Notes: generated by a model from the sequence alone, not told the origin. DNA of 18,313 nucleotides from Bacillota bacterium (GCA_021443825.1 JABUTE010000294.1:1-18313), one strand, 5' to 3'; shown: positions 1 to 8,305, counted from the stretch's first letter. Numbers and translations: made by a program.

Positions 1-228
1 TATGCAGGAAGCGAGCAGAAGGAATTCGAGACCATCGAGCAGGATATCGAAAAGCTGGAAGAAAGGCTGGCCGCCTGCGAAGCAGAGATGACCGAAAACG
101 CCGGCGACTACGGAAGACTGATGGAGCTGACCGAAGAAAAGGAGCGTCTCGACACCCTGCTGCTTGAAAAAATGGAGCGCTGGGAATATCTCAGCGAGCT
201 GGCGGAAAGGATTGCTCAAAGCAGGTAA
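1..228 (+). CDS. ABC-F family ATP-binding protein, C-terminal end only (5' end outside window)
   Basis: The frame is open from the first base and stops with TAA at 226-228, so only the last 75 codons are visible. They encode a highly charged, Glu/Lys/Leu-rich heptad pattern that breaks once near the sequence NAGDYGRLMEL and then resumes. It ends with a WEYLSE element. This two-helix coiled coil with a central turn is typical of the C-terminal domain of ABC-F ATPases (Uup/EttA-like), soluble tandem-ATPase proteins that act on the ribosome. No ATPase motif is inside the window, so the family call rests on the tail alone. The gene is followed directly by a strong hairpin terminator and converges on the glutamine synthetase gene. 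A stand-alone coiled-coil protein cannot be excluded. Confidence 0.65.
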   Translation, partial: YAGSEQKEFETIEQDIEKLEERLAACEAEMTENAGDYGRLMELTEEKERLDTLLLEKMERWEYLSELAERIAQSR

Positions 229-240
229 AAATAGAAGAAT

Positions 241-288
241 AAAACCCGGAAACGGAAAGGCGCCACGCCTGTTCCGTTTTCGGGTTTT
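241..288. terminator. Bidirectional intrinsic terminator between ABC-F gene and glutamine synthetase gene
   Basis: A 17-nt arm (241-257) pairs with 272-288, with one G-U pair, and an inner AGGC/GCCT stem extends it. The arms begin with AAAA and end with TTTT, so either transcript ends in a U-rich run. It lies 12 nt after the ABC-F stop codon and also downstream of the oppositely oriented glutamine synthetase gene. Confidence 0.85.
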
Positions 289-300
289 GATTTGCCTCTG

Positions 301-325
301 GCCGGATCGGTGCCTGCGATCCGGC
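301..325 (-). other. GC-rich hairpin just downstream of the glutamine synthetase stop
   Basis: A perfect 9-bp inverted repeat (301-309 with 317-325) with a 7-nt loop lies 20 nt beyond the glutamine synthetase stop. It has no T-tract, so it is probably a 3'-end stabilising hairpin that acts before the terminator at 241-288. Confidence 0.5.
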
Positions 326-344
326 AGGCCCGCTGCCAGCTGCC

Positions 345-2255
345 TTACAGCAAATTTCTCTTGTAGCTGCGGTAGGCCTGATCCAGCTGGGTCAGCTTAT
401 CCATGAGCAGCAGCTGCAGACGAGATGCCTCGTGGTAACGGCCCTCCTCCAGCGTTTTCGAAAGACGGGTGATGATGCAGGGGCCCGAAATGGAATCCTT
501 TGCGATCTCCGACCGCAGGATATTGACCTTCATCCAGTTCTGCTCATCCAGATCGTTGGCAAGGGTGCCGTTTTCCGGCGTGATCTTTTTGCAGGAGCGA
601 ACGAAGACCCTTGCATTATCCAGAATACGGTCATGCAGATCGGTGACCCATTGATCGGTGACTGCCGCCTTATAGGATGCCACATCCTTCTGGGTCATGA
701 CGCCGCTTTCGATGAGAAGACGGGTCTTATCGGCACAGTCATCGAAATTGGTGATATTTTCCCAGACGGTGGCAGGCGCCTTTCCGTAATAGCGGGCGCG
801 GTCAGCATCGGAAAATTCGGTAAAGATGTTCAGCTCGGTGCGGTAGCGTCTGTCTTTTTCCAGATAGAAATCCTCTCTGCCGTATTCCTTTGACAGCGAC
901 CGCTCCAAAGCGACAGGATCCTTTTCGGCCCTCAGGCAGGCATTGATGCCGTCGAGCATGCAGACCAGGCTGCTGGCCAGCACCAGATAGGTGTTGCTCT
1001 TGGGGTTGGGCGAGCGAAGCTCAAAATGGGTGGCTGCAGGGCTTTGGATGTCTCTTACCAGGCCCACCAGAACGGTCCTGTTTCGGGAAGGCACATCGAT
1101 GCCCTTGCCCAGGCTGGTAACGACGCAGACCGGGGCTTCAAAACCGGGCTTTAACCGGTTAAAGGCATCGTTGGTGGCGCTGACGAAGGGATTGATGATC
1201 TCGTAGTTCTTCAAAATGCCCATAAGAGCACCGAAGCCGATGGGATTCATAAAATGATGGGCCGCATCCTTTGCCGTGAAGATATTGACCTTTTTTCCGT
1301 TCTTTAAGATGGCACGCGCGCCGATATGCACATGCTTTCCGCTGCCTGCCACGCCCTGCACCGGCTTTGCCAGAAAGGTAACGTTGAGACCGTAGCGGCG
1401 GAACACGTCTTTGATGATGTAGCGGGCCTGGTAATCGTTGTCGGCCGCCTGCATGGGATCGCTGTATTTCCAGTCGATCTCCAGCTGCTCCATGATATGA
1501 TCCAGCTCGCCTCCGTGGGCCATCTCGGGCTTGATACCGCCCACCTCCTTATGGCCCATTTCGACTTCAAAGCCGTAGAGCTCCAGCAGCTTTAAGCATT
1601 CCTCCATGGCGGTGCGCACGATGCCCTGGGTGCGCTTCCAGTATTGCTCCTTCATGACCTGCGAGGTATGAAGCCGTTCCCGGTCTGCCATATCATCGGG
1701 AGTCATGACATAGAATTCCATTTCGGTTCCCGCCGTCAGATCGATCTCCGCGATGTCGTCAGGATCGTCCAAAAGCATGTACTGCAGCACGTAGGGATTG
1801 TTTTTGATGGCAGCAAGAACCCCTTCCTTAAACCGGGCGACAGCCCTGTGCAGAATGCTTCTGGAGCCGACGTAATCCACCTCGTTATGGACCAGGCTTG
1901 ACGGAATGCGAATAGTGCCGCAGGGAAGGCCGGTTTCGGGATCGGGATTTTCAAAGTTATAGTCGATGAACCACTTGACGCCACTGTCGGGAATCAGGTC
2001 GACACGCGCGTTAGAGATATCGGCAATGCAGGGCAGCAAAACGGAGGAGCCGTCGGTTTGAACACCCGCCTTGATAAACTGGTCGTAATCGTCGAGCAGG
2101 ATCCGGACCGGGATCTTTTCGTCGGTGTCGTGGCCGAAGGTGTCGACAGCTGCAAGGGAAACGAAAGCGATCTCGGGATGCGCCTTGAGCAAGGCCGTCA
2201 GATCCTGCAGGTTCTGATTTTCAGCAGGTATATAATATACCAGGTTTTCAAACAT
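345..2255 (-). CDS. glnA: Glutamine synthetase family protein (GSI-like core) with long C-terminal extension
   Basis: Predicted ATP-dependent ligation of ammonia to glutamate in the cytosol. I chose the start at 2255 (636 aa) because an AGAGG ribosome site lies 6 nt upstream; the longer 647-codon frame has no such site. Family motifs appear in order: TEMEF (177-181, metal-ligand glutamates), the EVGGIKPE pair (237-244), GSGKHVHIG (304-312), NRLKPGFEAP (366-375), the RNR element (391-393) and FELRSPNP (411-418), followed by a YLVLASSLVCMLDGI-type segment. All recognisable catalytic positions are present. The core ends near residue 440 and about 195 residues follow, far longer than an ordinary GSI of about 450 aa but shorter than a typical type III enzyme of about 700 aa. 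It is a single-gene unit with its own promoter. A ligase acting on a different amine or acid is possible. Confidence 0.82.
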   Translation of the reverse strand: MFENLVYYIPAENQNLQDLTALLKAHPEIAFVSLAAVDTFGHDTDEKIPVRILLDDYDQFIKAGVQTDGSSVLLPCIADISNARVDLIPDSGVKWFIDYNFENPDPETGLPCGTIRIPSSLVHNEVDYVGSRSILHRAVARFKEGVLAAIKNNPYVLQYMLLDDPDDIAEIDLTAGTEMEFYVMTPDDMADRERLHTSQVMKEQYWKRTQGIVRTAMEECLKLLELYGFEVEMGHKEVGGIKPEMAHGGELDHIMEQLEIDWKYSDPMQAADNDYQARYIIKDVFRRYGLNVTFLAKPVQGVAGSGKHVHIGARAILKNGKKVNIFTAKDAAHHFMNPIGFGALMGILKNYEIINPFVSATNDAFNRLKPGFEAPVCVVTSLGKGIDVPSRNRTVLVGLVRDIQSPAATHFELRSPNPKSNTYLVLASSLVCMLDGINACLRAEKDPVALERSLSKEYGREDFYLEKDRRYRTELNIFTEFSDADRARYYGKAPATVWENITNFDDCADKTRLLIESGVMTQKDVASYKAAVTDQWVTDLHDRILDNARVFVRSCKKITPENGTLANDLDEQNWMKVNILRSEIAKDSISGPCIITRLSKTLEEGRYHEASRLQLLLMDKLTQLDQAYRSYKRNLL

Positions 2256-2329
2256 TTTCTGCCTCTTTCTAATTACATCAGGTCGCAACAGGGGGAACCG
2301 TATTGCGTAAAAGTATAAAATATTTTTCT

Positions 2330-2358
2330 AATATACTATCATTTTTGCCGTCACGCAA
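2330..2358 (-). promoter_or_regulatory. Sigma-A type promoter for the glutamine synthetase gene
   Basis: On the minus strand TTGCGT (2353-2358) is separated by exactly 17 bp from TATATT (2330-2335), placing the start of transcription about 70 nt upstream of the ATG at 2255. No clear -35/-10 pair could be fixed for the divergent gene at 2469. Confidence 0.55.
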
Positions 2359-2468
2359 GGGGATTTTATGAGAAAATATACTAAATTTACACATGTTAAT
2401 TTGTTTCTGGCAACTATTCTATCCATTTGACGTCTATGATAAAATAGGAAGAAAGACGGAGGAGCAAA

Positions 2469-2876
2469 ATGGTCGTACATGAATCAACAGAAGATTATCT
2501 GGAAATGATGCTGATGCTCAAAGAAAGCAAAGGCTATATCCGTTCCATCGATATTGCCGCAGGGCTGGGTGTTACCAAGCCCAGTGTTTCCTATGCAGTT
2601 AAAAAACTGAAGGAAAAGGAACTGATCACCATGGCAGAGGATCTGTCCATTGAGCTGACCGATAAGGGCATGGAGATCGCGGCCAAGATGCTGGAACGCC
2701 ACAATGCCATCACCAATGTGCTGATGTACCTGGGCGTCAGCGAAGACACGGCCTGCGAGGACGCCTGCCTTATCGAGCACGATCTGTCCGACGAAAGCTA
2801 TGACGCGATCATGAAGGCCTTCGACGGAAAGCTGCCTGCTCTGCATACCCATCACTCCCATATTTTCGAAGAATAG
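2469..2876 (+). CDS. DtxR/MntR-family metal-dependent transcriptional regulator
   Basis: 135 aa, the two-domain length of MntR without the SH3-like third domain of DtxR. Residues 5-55 form the winged helix (STEDYLEMMLML, then IDIAAGLGVTKPSVSYAVKKL as recognition helix) and 64-118 the dimerisation/metal-binding domain. By alignment to MntR, D9, E12, H78, E103 and H104 match metal ligands. C100 sits where MntR has Glu (E99) and DtxR has Cys (C102). The tail HTHHSH (126-131) adds four histidines. A GGAGGAG site 5 nt before the ATG supports the start. No metal transporter is adjacent, so it probably regulates genes elsewhere and possibly itself. Mn, Fe or Zn as co-repressor cannot be decided from sequence. 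Confidence 0.88.
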   Translation: MVVHESTEDYLEMMLMLKESKGYIRSIDIAAGLGVTKPSVSYAVKKLKEKELITMAEDLSIELTDKGMEIAAKMLERHNAITNVLMYLGVSEDTACEDACLIEHDLSDESYDAIMKAFDGKLPALHTHHSHIFEE

Positions 2877-2897
2877 CATCTTCCCTGCTGTTAACGC

Positions 2898-2929
2898 AAA
2901 AACGGACTTCCCTGCGGAAGTCCGTTTTT
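2898..2929. terminator. Bidirectional intrinsic terminator between the regulator and mutT
   Basis: A perfect 14-bp stem (2898-2911 with 2916-2929) with a CTGC tetraloop, starting with AAAAA and ending with TTTTT. It lies 21 nt after the regulator stop and 17 nt beyond the convergent mutT stop, so it serves both genes. Confidence 0.93.
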
Positions 2930-2946
2930 ATTTTCGCATATTCTGT

Positions 2947-3378
2947 TTAAGAGCGGATATCCGCCGACGCCTGCCGCTGCTGCAGCAGCCTTTTCAGCGT
3001 TTCGATCAGCCCCAGATCAGCAGGAAGCCAGGCAACGGAATCAATGTCCTCTGAGGACAGCCAGCGGGCCTCCTGGGCCTCCTTCAGCACCAGGTCGCCC
3101 TTTTTTACGGTGCAAAGAAAGCAGTCCATGGAAAGATGGAATTTCGGGTAGTCGTATTCGACTGTCTGGATCCGCTCGCCCACATTGATCTCGGTATTCA
3201 GCTCCTCCCAGATCTCGCGCGCCACTGCTTCCTCGGCAGTCTCACCCTCTTCCAGCTTGCCGCCGGGAAATTCCCACCAGCCCTTATATTCACCGTAGCC
3301 TCGCGCCGTGGCAAAGATGCGGTCTTCGTCAATGATGACAGCCGCAGCAACGCGGATGGTCTTGCGATCGTATTCCAT
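2947..3378 (-). CDS. mutT: Nudix hydrolase, MutT-like (probable 8-oxo-dGTP diphosphatase)
   Basis: 143 aa, the normal length of MutT. The Nudix box starts at G40: G40, E46, R54-E55 and E58-E59 fit GX5EX7REUXEEXGU, except that the closing Gly-hydrophobic pair is N61-T62. An ELNTEI-type ending is common in MutT proteins of the 8-oxo-dGTP/CTP pyrophosphohydrolase branch. The preceding GWWEFPGGK segment (33-41) is also typical. Expected role: hydrolysis of oxidised nucleoside triphosphates in the cytosol. It starts 7 nt after the ileS stop, and an AAGG site overlaps that stop, so it is the second gene of an ileS-mutT operon. Substrate specificity within the Nudix family is inferred only. Confidence 0.85.
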   Translation of the reverse strand: MEYDRKTIRVAAAVIIDEDRIFATARGYGEYKGWWEFPGGKLEEGETAEEAVAREIWEELNTEINVGERIQTVEYDYPKFHLSMDCFLCTVKKGDLVLKEAQEARWLSSEDIDSVAWLPADLGLIETLKRLLQQRQASADIRS

Positions 3379-3385
3379 CGCTGCC

Positions 3386-6300
3386 TTAGATCCTTTCTAC
3401 CGCGACACCGGTCTTATGGCCGTTCAGGTCCTCTACGTTTTCGATGCCGCTTGCAGCAACGATGCTGTCTGCCAGCGTCTCGCTGCAGATGAACGCCTTC
3501 CAAAGCTCCACGGCCTTGGTAACTTCTTCATCCGCCTCGATGGAGATGACGATATGATCCATCATATCAAAGCCGCTGCTCTTGCGCAGCTGCTGCACCT
3601 TGGAGATCAGCTCTCTTGCCAGACCTTCGTCCAGCAGCTCCTGCGAGACCTCCGTATCGAGAATGACTACAAGGCCGTTCTCCTGCGCCGCAGTAAAGCC
3701 CTCCTTGGCATTGAGGGAAACACTGACCATTTCGGCAGCGATGTCTACGTTCTCGCCATTCAGATCGAGCACGATCTTACCGTTCTTTTCCAGCTCTTCC
3801 ATCACCGCCTTGGGATCTGCCTTGGCAATGGTGGCGCCGAACGCCTTGATATTCTTGCCCAGAACAGGACCTGCCGCGCGGAAATCAGGCTTTAAGGTGT
3901 AATTCAGGTATTCGTCCATATTCTGCTCGAATACCACCTGCTTTACGTTCAGCTCTTCCTTGATCAGATCTGTCATATAGCCGATCTTCTCTTCGAATTT
4001 GCCGTCCAAAAGCAGCTGGCTTAAGGGCTGGCGGACCTTGATCCTGGTCTTTTCGCGGATGCCGCGCCCCATGGTAACAGCAGAACGTACGATATCCATC
4101 CGTTCTTCCAGCTGACCGTCGATGAGAGCCTCATCGGCCTTAGGGTAGAGAGCCAGGTGCACCGACTCGCCGGTCAGGTTGCCGTAGATCTCTTCGGTAA
4201 TGAAGGGAGCGAAGGGAGCCATCAGCTTCGCCAGGCCTGCAAGGATCTCGTAGGTGGTGGCATAGACGCTCTTCTTATCGTCGTCAAGCCCTTCGGCATA
4301 GAATCTTCTTCTTGCTCTGCGGATGTACCAGTTGGACAGATCTTCGGCGACAAAGTCCTGAATGGCGTGAACGGTCTTGTTGTGATCGTAGGCATCCATG
4401 GCTTCGGTGACCGTTTTGATCAGCGAGTTCCAGCGGGAAAGGATCCAGCGATCCAGCTCCGGACGCTTTGCGTAATCGACAAAGCAGGCTGCTGCATCGA
4501 TATTATCGTTATTGGCATACAGGGTGAAGAAGTTATATACATTGCGCAGGGTTCCGAAGAACTTGCCCTGTACCTCGATCAGTCCGTCCTCGTCGAACTT
4601 GGTGGGGACCCAGACCGGCGATACATAGAGCAGATACCATCTGGTGGCATCGGCGCCGTATTTATCGAAGAGGGCAAAGGGATCAACGGTGTTGCCCTTG
4701 TGCTTGCTCATCTTCTTGCCTTCTTTATCGAGCACCAGATCGTTGACGAGAACGTTCTTGTAGGGCGACCGTCCCATGATAAAGGTGGAGATGGCCATGA
4801 GGGAATAGAACCAGCCTCTGGTCTGGTCGATGCCTTCGCAGATGAAGTCGGCGGGGAAAAATTCCTTCTCGAAGACTTCCTTGTTTTCGAAGGGATAATG
4901 CCGCTGGGCAAAGGGCATGGCACCGGAGTCGAACCAGCAGTCCATGACCTCCGGGATCCGGCTCATGACAGCGCCGCAGGAGCACTTAATATGAACATCG
5001 TCCACATAGGGGCGGTGCAGCTCGATGGTATCGTCGATGTCTTCGATGGCCTTTTCTGCCAGCTCGGCACGGGAGCCGATGGATTCCAGCTTGCCGCATG
5101 CGGGGCAGCGCCAGATATTGATGGGAGTGCCCCAGTATCTGTTTCTGGAGATGGCCCAGTCCTTTACATCGGCAAGCCAGTTGCCGAAGCGGCCTTCACC
5201 GACGTAATCGGGATGCCAGCTGACGGTGTTGTTGTTTGCAACCAGCTGATCCTTCAGCTTGGTCATTTCGATGTACCAGGAGGGCTTTGCGTAGTAGACC
5301 AGCGGGGTATCGCAGCGCCAGCAATGGGGATAATTGTGCTCCAGACGAGCCTTGTCGTAGAGCTTGCCCTCAGAAGCCAGCCACTTGATGATCTCTACAT
5401 CCAGGCCTTCTTCCATGATGAAATGACCTGCCCAGGGAGTTGCGGTATACTTTCCTTCTTCGTCGACCGGGTTGACCACGGGCACATTGTACTTGCGGCC
5501 TGCATTATAGTCGTCTTCACCAAAGGCCGGTGCGCAGTGAACGATGCCGGTGCCGTCTTCGGTGGAAACGTAATCGGCGCAGCCTACAAAAAAGGCCTTG
5601 CCGTTCACCTCGACAAAGGGCATCAGCTGCTCGTATTCCATATGCTCCAGATCTTTGCCCTTCATCTCTTCGACGACGGTATATTCGCCGTGAGAACCGA
5701 GCACCTTATCTGCCAGAGCCTTTGCCAGATAATAGAACTTACCGCCCTGCTCGGCCTTGATATAGTCCACATCGGGGCCTACCGCCAGGAAGGTGTTGGC
5801 AGCCAAGGTCCATGCAGTGGTCGTCCAGGCCAGGAAATAGGTATTTTCTTCGCCCTTCTTCTTGAAGGGAACGGTCAGGGTCTGGACCTTGACCATCTTG
5901 TAGCCCTGTGCTACCTCGTGAGATGCGAGACCGGTTCCGCAGCGGGGGCAGTAGGGAACGACCTTATGACCTTCGTAGATCAGACCGGCCTTGAAGAACT
6001 CCTTCAGGATCCACCAGCCGGTCTCGATGTAATCGTTATTCAAGGTGATGTAAGGATCATCCAGATTGATGAGATAACCCATTCTGCGGGTCATATCTCG
6101 CCACAGCTTTTCGTAGGTAAAAACAGAATCCTTGCACTTTTCGTTGAATTCGCGAATGCCGTACTTTTCGATGTCCTGCTTGCCCGAAAAGCCAAGCTGC
6201 TTTTCCACTTCGATCTCGACGGGGAGTCCGTGGGTATCCCATCCCGCTTTTCTGGTTACCTTGTAGCCCTGCATGGTCTTGTAGCGGCAGACGGAATCCT

Positions 6301-6490
6301 TTAAGGTTCTTGCCATTACATGGTGGATGCCGGGCTTGCCGTTAGCCGTGGGAGGCCCTTCATAGAACAGGAAGTTTGGCTGCCCTTCCCGCTGAGTGAT
6401 GCATTTTTCCAGAAGCTTTTCTTCTTCCCATCTGTCTGCCTGCTCCATCTGGACCTGGGCGATGGGCTTGTCTGATAAGTTTTTGTACAT
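3386..6490 (-). CDS. ileS: Isoleucyl-tRNA synthetase, type 2 (IleRS2), with GIHH variant of the HIGH motif
   Basis: Charges tRNA-Ile with isoleucine in the cytosol. The start at 6490 (1034 aa) is preferred because GGAG lies 8 nt upstream; ten further in-frame codons upstream lack a site. Motifs: class I signature region PPTANGKPGIHH (46-57), in which HIGH is replaced by GIHH (54-57); KAGWDTHGLPVE; zinc-type CPRCG; the editing-domain elements LAWTTTAWTL and GTGIVHCAPAFGEDD, so proofreading appears intact; a second CPAC/CSC cysteine set; and KMSKH (about 593-597) for KMSKS. The length above 1000 aa and motif context fit the archaeal/eukaryote-like type 2 enzyme, known for reduced mupirocin sensitivity. 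First gene of an operon with mutT. A ValRS is excluded by motif context. Confidence 0.96.
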   Translation of the reverse strand: MYKNLSDKPIAQVQMEQADRWEEEKLLEKCITQREGQPNFLFYEGPPTANGKPGIHHVMARTLKDSVCRYKTMQGYKVTRKAGWDTHGLPVEIEVEKQLGFSGKQDIEKYGIREFNEKCKDSVFTYEKLWRDMTRRMGYLINLDDPYITLNNDYIETGWWILKEFFKAGLIYEGHKVVPYCPRCGTGLASHEVAQGYKMVKVQTLTVPFKKKGEENTYFLAWTTTAWTLAANTFLAVGPDVDYIKAEQGGKFYYLAKALADKVLGSHGEYTVVEEMKGKDLEHMEYEQLMPFVEVNGKAFFVGCADYVSTEDGTGIVHCAPAFGEDDYNAGRKYNVPVVNPVDEEGKYTATPWAGHFIMEEGLDVEIIKWLASEGKLYDKARLEHNYPHCWRCDTPLVYYAKPSWYIEMTKLKDQLVANNNTVSWHPDYVGEGRFGNWLADVKDWAISRNRYWGTPINIWRCPACGKLESIGSRAELAEKAIEDIDDTIELHRPYVDDVHIKCSCGAVMSRIPEVMDCWFDSGAMPFAQRHYPFENKEVFEKEFFPADFICEGIDQTRGWFYSLMAISTFIMGRSPYKNVLVNDLVLDKEGKKMSKHKGNTVDPFALFDKYGADATRWYLLYVSPVWVPTKFDEDGLIEVQGKFFGTLRNVYNFFTLYANNDNIDAAACFVDYAKRPELDRWILSRWNSLIKTVTEAMDAYDHNKTVHAIQDFVAEDLSNWYIRRARRRFYAEGLDDDKKSVYATTYEILAGLAKLMAPFAPFITEEIYGNLTGESVHLALYPKADEALIDGQLEERMDIVRSAVTMGRGIREKTRIKVRQPLSQLLLDGKFEEKIGYMTDLIKEELNVKQVVFEQNMDEYLNYTLKPDFRAAGPVLGKNIKAFGATIAKADPKAVMEELEKNGKIVLDLNGENVDIAAEMVSVSLNAKEGFTAAQENGLVVILDTEVSQELLDEGLARELISKVQQLRKSSGFDMMDHIVISIEADEEVTKAVELWKAFICSETLADSIVAASGIENVEDLNGHKTGVAVERI

Positions 6491-6548
6491 ATATATCTCC
6501 GTTTGCATATAAAATATCACAACGTTTTATAGTGCCAATTAACAATAT

Positions 6549-6577
6549 AGTATAGTGTGAAAAGCCTGAATCGTCAA
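6549..6577 (-). promoter_or_regulatory. Promoter of the ileS-mutT operon
   Basis: On the minus strand TTGACG (6572-6577), a 17-bp spacer and TATACT (6549-6554) give a near-consensus sigma-A promoter. Transcription would start near 6542, leaving a leader of about 50 nt before the ATG at 6490. Confidence 0.82.
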
Positions 6578-6592
6578 GGTTTTTGGCGCATT

Positions 6593-6627
6593 AAAAAATC
6601 CGAAGCCTTTGAATAAAGGCTTCGGAT
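6593..6627 (-). terminator. Intrinsic terminator of the first solo binding-protein gene
   Basis: A perfect 13-bp stem (6598-6610 with 6615-6627) with a four-base loop, followed on the minus strand by five to six T residues (6593-6598). It insulates the binding-protein unit from the ileS promoter 16 nt further on. Confidence 0.92.
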
Positions 6628-6667
6628 GGGATCATTTGACCGATGAAATTATTCAGCTGTTACTGAA

Positions 6668-8269
6668 TTATTCCCAGCACCACTCGTTGACCCAGAAACC
6701 GCCGGAAGCAGTAGTAAAGGTGTTTCCGAGGTACTTGTTATGAGCAGACAGGGTGAAGTCCTGATAGATGGGGATCTGGCAGCAGAGGCTGTTCAGATAT
6801 CTGGAGGTCTCCTTCAGTACTTCTTCACGAGCAGCGTTATCAACGGTTGCGCAAGCCTTTTCGATCAGTTCGTCCAGGTGAGCATCGTTGGTTCTGGTCT
6901 TGTTGGAAGCATTGATGTTAGCGGAGTGATATACGCCCTTCAGGAAGGAGGTCATATCGGAGGAGTTGTAGCCGCCGATGAAGCCTTCAAAGTTACCGGC
7001 TGCAGTCTCAGACAGATAGGTTGCAAGGTCCATGGAAGCCAGTTCTACCGTCATGCCCAGATTGTCGGACAGGTTGGACTGGATGACCTGACCTGCTCTT
7101 CTCTTGGTATCGTCGGAGCAGATGACTTCGAAGGATACGGTGGTAAGATCGACGCCGGATTCTTCTGCGTACTTCTTAGCCAGTTCTACGTCATAGCCGT
7201 CGTAGCCGGTTCCGTCAAAGCCCATCAGACCGTAAGGAGTCTGGCCGATGGCAGCGATGCCAGCACCGTTGAGTGCTACGGTTACGATGTCGTCCTTGTT
7301 GACAGCGGCATTCATAGCCTTACGAACATTTACGTTGTCGAAGGGCTTCTTTTCGTTGTTGATGCACAGCCAGGAGTGGCCCAGACCTGCGTTGTTGATC
7401 AGAGTCAGGTTTGCATCATCCGAAACGAGACCCATGTCGTTGGAGTCAAGCTCTACAACGTAGTCAACCTCGTGAGCCTGCAGAGCGATGGTTCTTGCAG
7501 AGCCTTCGGGAATGACCTTCCAGATGACGTTCTTGATGGGAGCTTCGCCCTTCCAGTAGTCAGCAAATGCAACGAAGGAAACGGATTCGGAGATCTTCCA
7601 TTCGGTCATCATGTACGGACCGGTACCGATGGGTTCTTCGTTGAAATCGTGACCGCTTTCGATCAGAGCTGCAGGAACGACTGCGTTGCCGTGATGGCAC
7701 AGATCGTAGAGCAGAGATGCGGAGGGTCCGGGAGTGGTCATGGTAACGGTATAGTCGTCAACTGCCTTAACATCGTTAAAGCCGTTTGCGTAGGTAGCAA
7801 CGTCGGGAGACTGCTTTGCTTCGTCCAGAGATGCAACTACGTCGACTGCCTTCATTTCTTCGCCGTTATGGAACTTGATGCCCTGTCTCAGATGGAAGGT
7901 CCAGAGCATGGAACCGTCAGCCTGTTCTTCATATTCATAGGATTCTGCCAGAAGGGGCTGGGGAACCAGCTGCATGTCCAGAGCCATCAGGGATTCGTAG
8001 GTCATCTGGTTCATGTAGTTACCGGCAACTGCGTTGTGTCCGCGAGCAGTTACGGAAGGAGTTTCGTTTGCTGTGCAAACGACGACGGTGTTTTCGTCAA
8101 CGGCATACTTTACGTCGGCCTTGGGAGTCTCTGCAGGAGTGGTAGTTGCTTCGGTTCCGGGCTGCGTAGAAGTGGTGGGTGCAGGGGTCTCTTCCTTTGC
8201 GCCGCAGGCAGCCATGGAAAGGATCATGGCCAGTGCGAGAAGAAGAGCTGCAAGTTTAGTGTTCTTCAT
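6668..8269 (-). CDS. Peptide-type ABC transporter substrate-binding lipoprotein (SBP family 5), paralog 1
   Basis: 533 aa, typical of DppA/OppA-like family-5 binding proteins. Residues 1-22 form a lipoprotein signal peptide with lipobox SMAAC (Cys22 lipidated, GAKEE following), then a Thr/Pro/Ala linker to about residue 50, then the mature fold. Recognisable landmarks include LAESYEYEEQADGSMLWTF, GTGPYMMTEWK, IPEGSARTIALQAHEVDY, KPFDNVNVRKAMNAA, CSDDTKRRAG, AAGNFEGFIGGY and a C-terminal GGFWVNEW. It should capture an oligopeptide or similar ligand outside the membrane and deliver it to an ABC permease. No permease is in its unit; the dppBCDF set at 13103-16959 is the obvious partner. A GAGG site lies 8 nt before the ATG. 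It is close to the genes at 8819 and 11085. The ligand is not predictable. Confidence 0.93.
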   Translation of the reverse strand: MKNTKLAALLLALAMILSMAACGAKEETPAPTTSTQPGTEATTTPAETPKADVKYAVDENTVVVCTANETPSVTARGHNAVAGNYMNQMTYESLMALDMQLVPQPLLAESYEYEEQADGSMLWTFHLRQGIKFHNGEEMKAVDVVASLDEAKQSPDVATYANGFNDVKAVDDYTVTMTTPGPSASLLYDLCHHGNAVVPAALIESGHDFNEEPIGTGPYMMTEWKISESVSFVAFADYWKGEAPIKNVIWKVIPEGSARTIALQAHEVDYVVELDSNDMGLVSDDANLTLINNAGLGHSWLCINNEKKPFDNVNVRKAMNAAVNKDDIVTVALNGAGIAAIGQTPYGLMGFDGTGYDGYDVELAKKYAEESGVDLTTVSFEVICSDDTKRRAGQVIQSNLSDNLGMTVELASMDLATYLSETAAGNFEGFIGGYNSSDMTSFLKGVYHSANINASNKTRTNDAHLDELIEKACATVDNAAREEVLKETSRYLNSLCCQIPIYQDFTLSAHNKYLGNTFTTASGGFWVNEWCWE

Positions 8270-8305
8270 TCGTAATACCTCAATAAAACAGGGAATTTTG
8301 TTTCG

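Noticed and set aside
2281..2468. Promoter or metal-box operator for the DtxR-family gene
   Set aside because: TTGACG at 2427-2432 and TATGAT at 2435-2440 are only two bases apart, and no other -35/-10 pair with 16-18 bp spacing or clear palindromic metal box could be fixed.
4157..6304. 715-codon open frame on the plus strand antisense to ileS
   Set aside because: It is a codon-bias shadow of a clear isoleucyl-tRNA synthetase. The product has no recognisable motif and the frame no ribosome site. Similar long antisense frames (6740-8275, 8756-9979, 11148-12674, 14134-16017) lie opposite the binding-protein and transporter genes.
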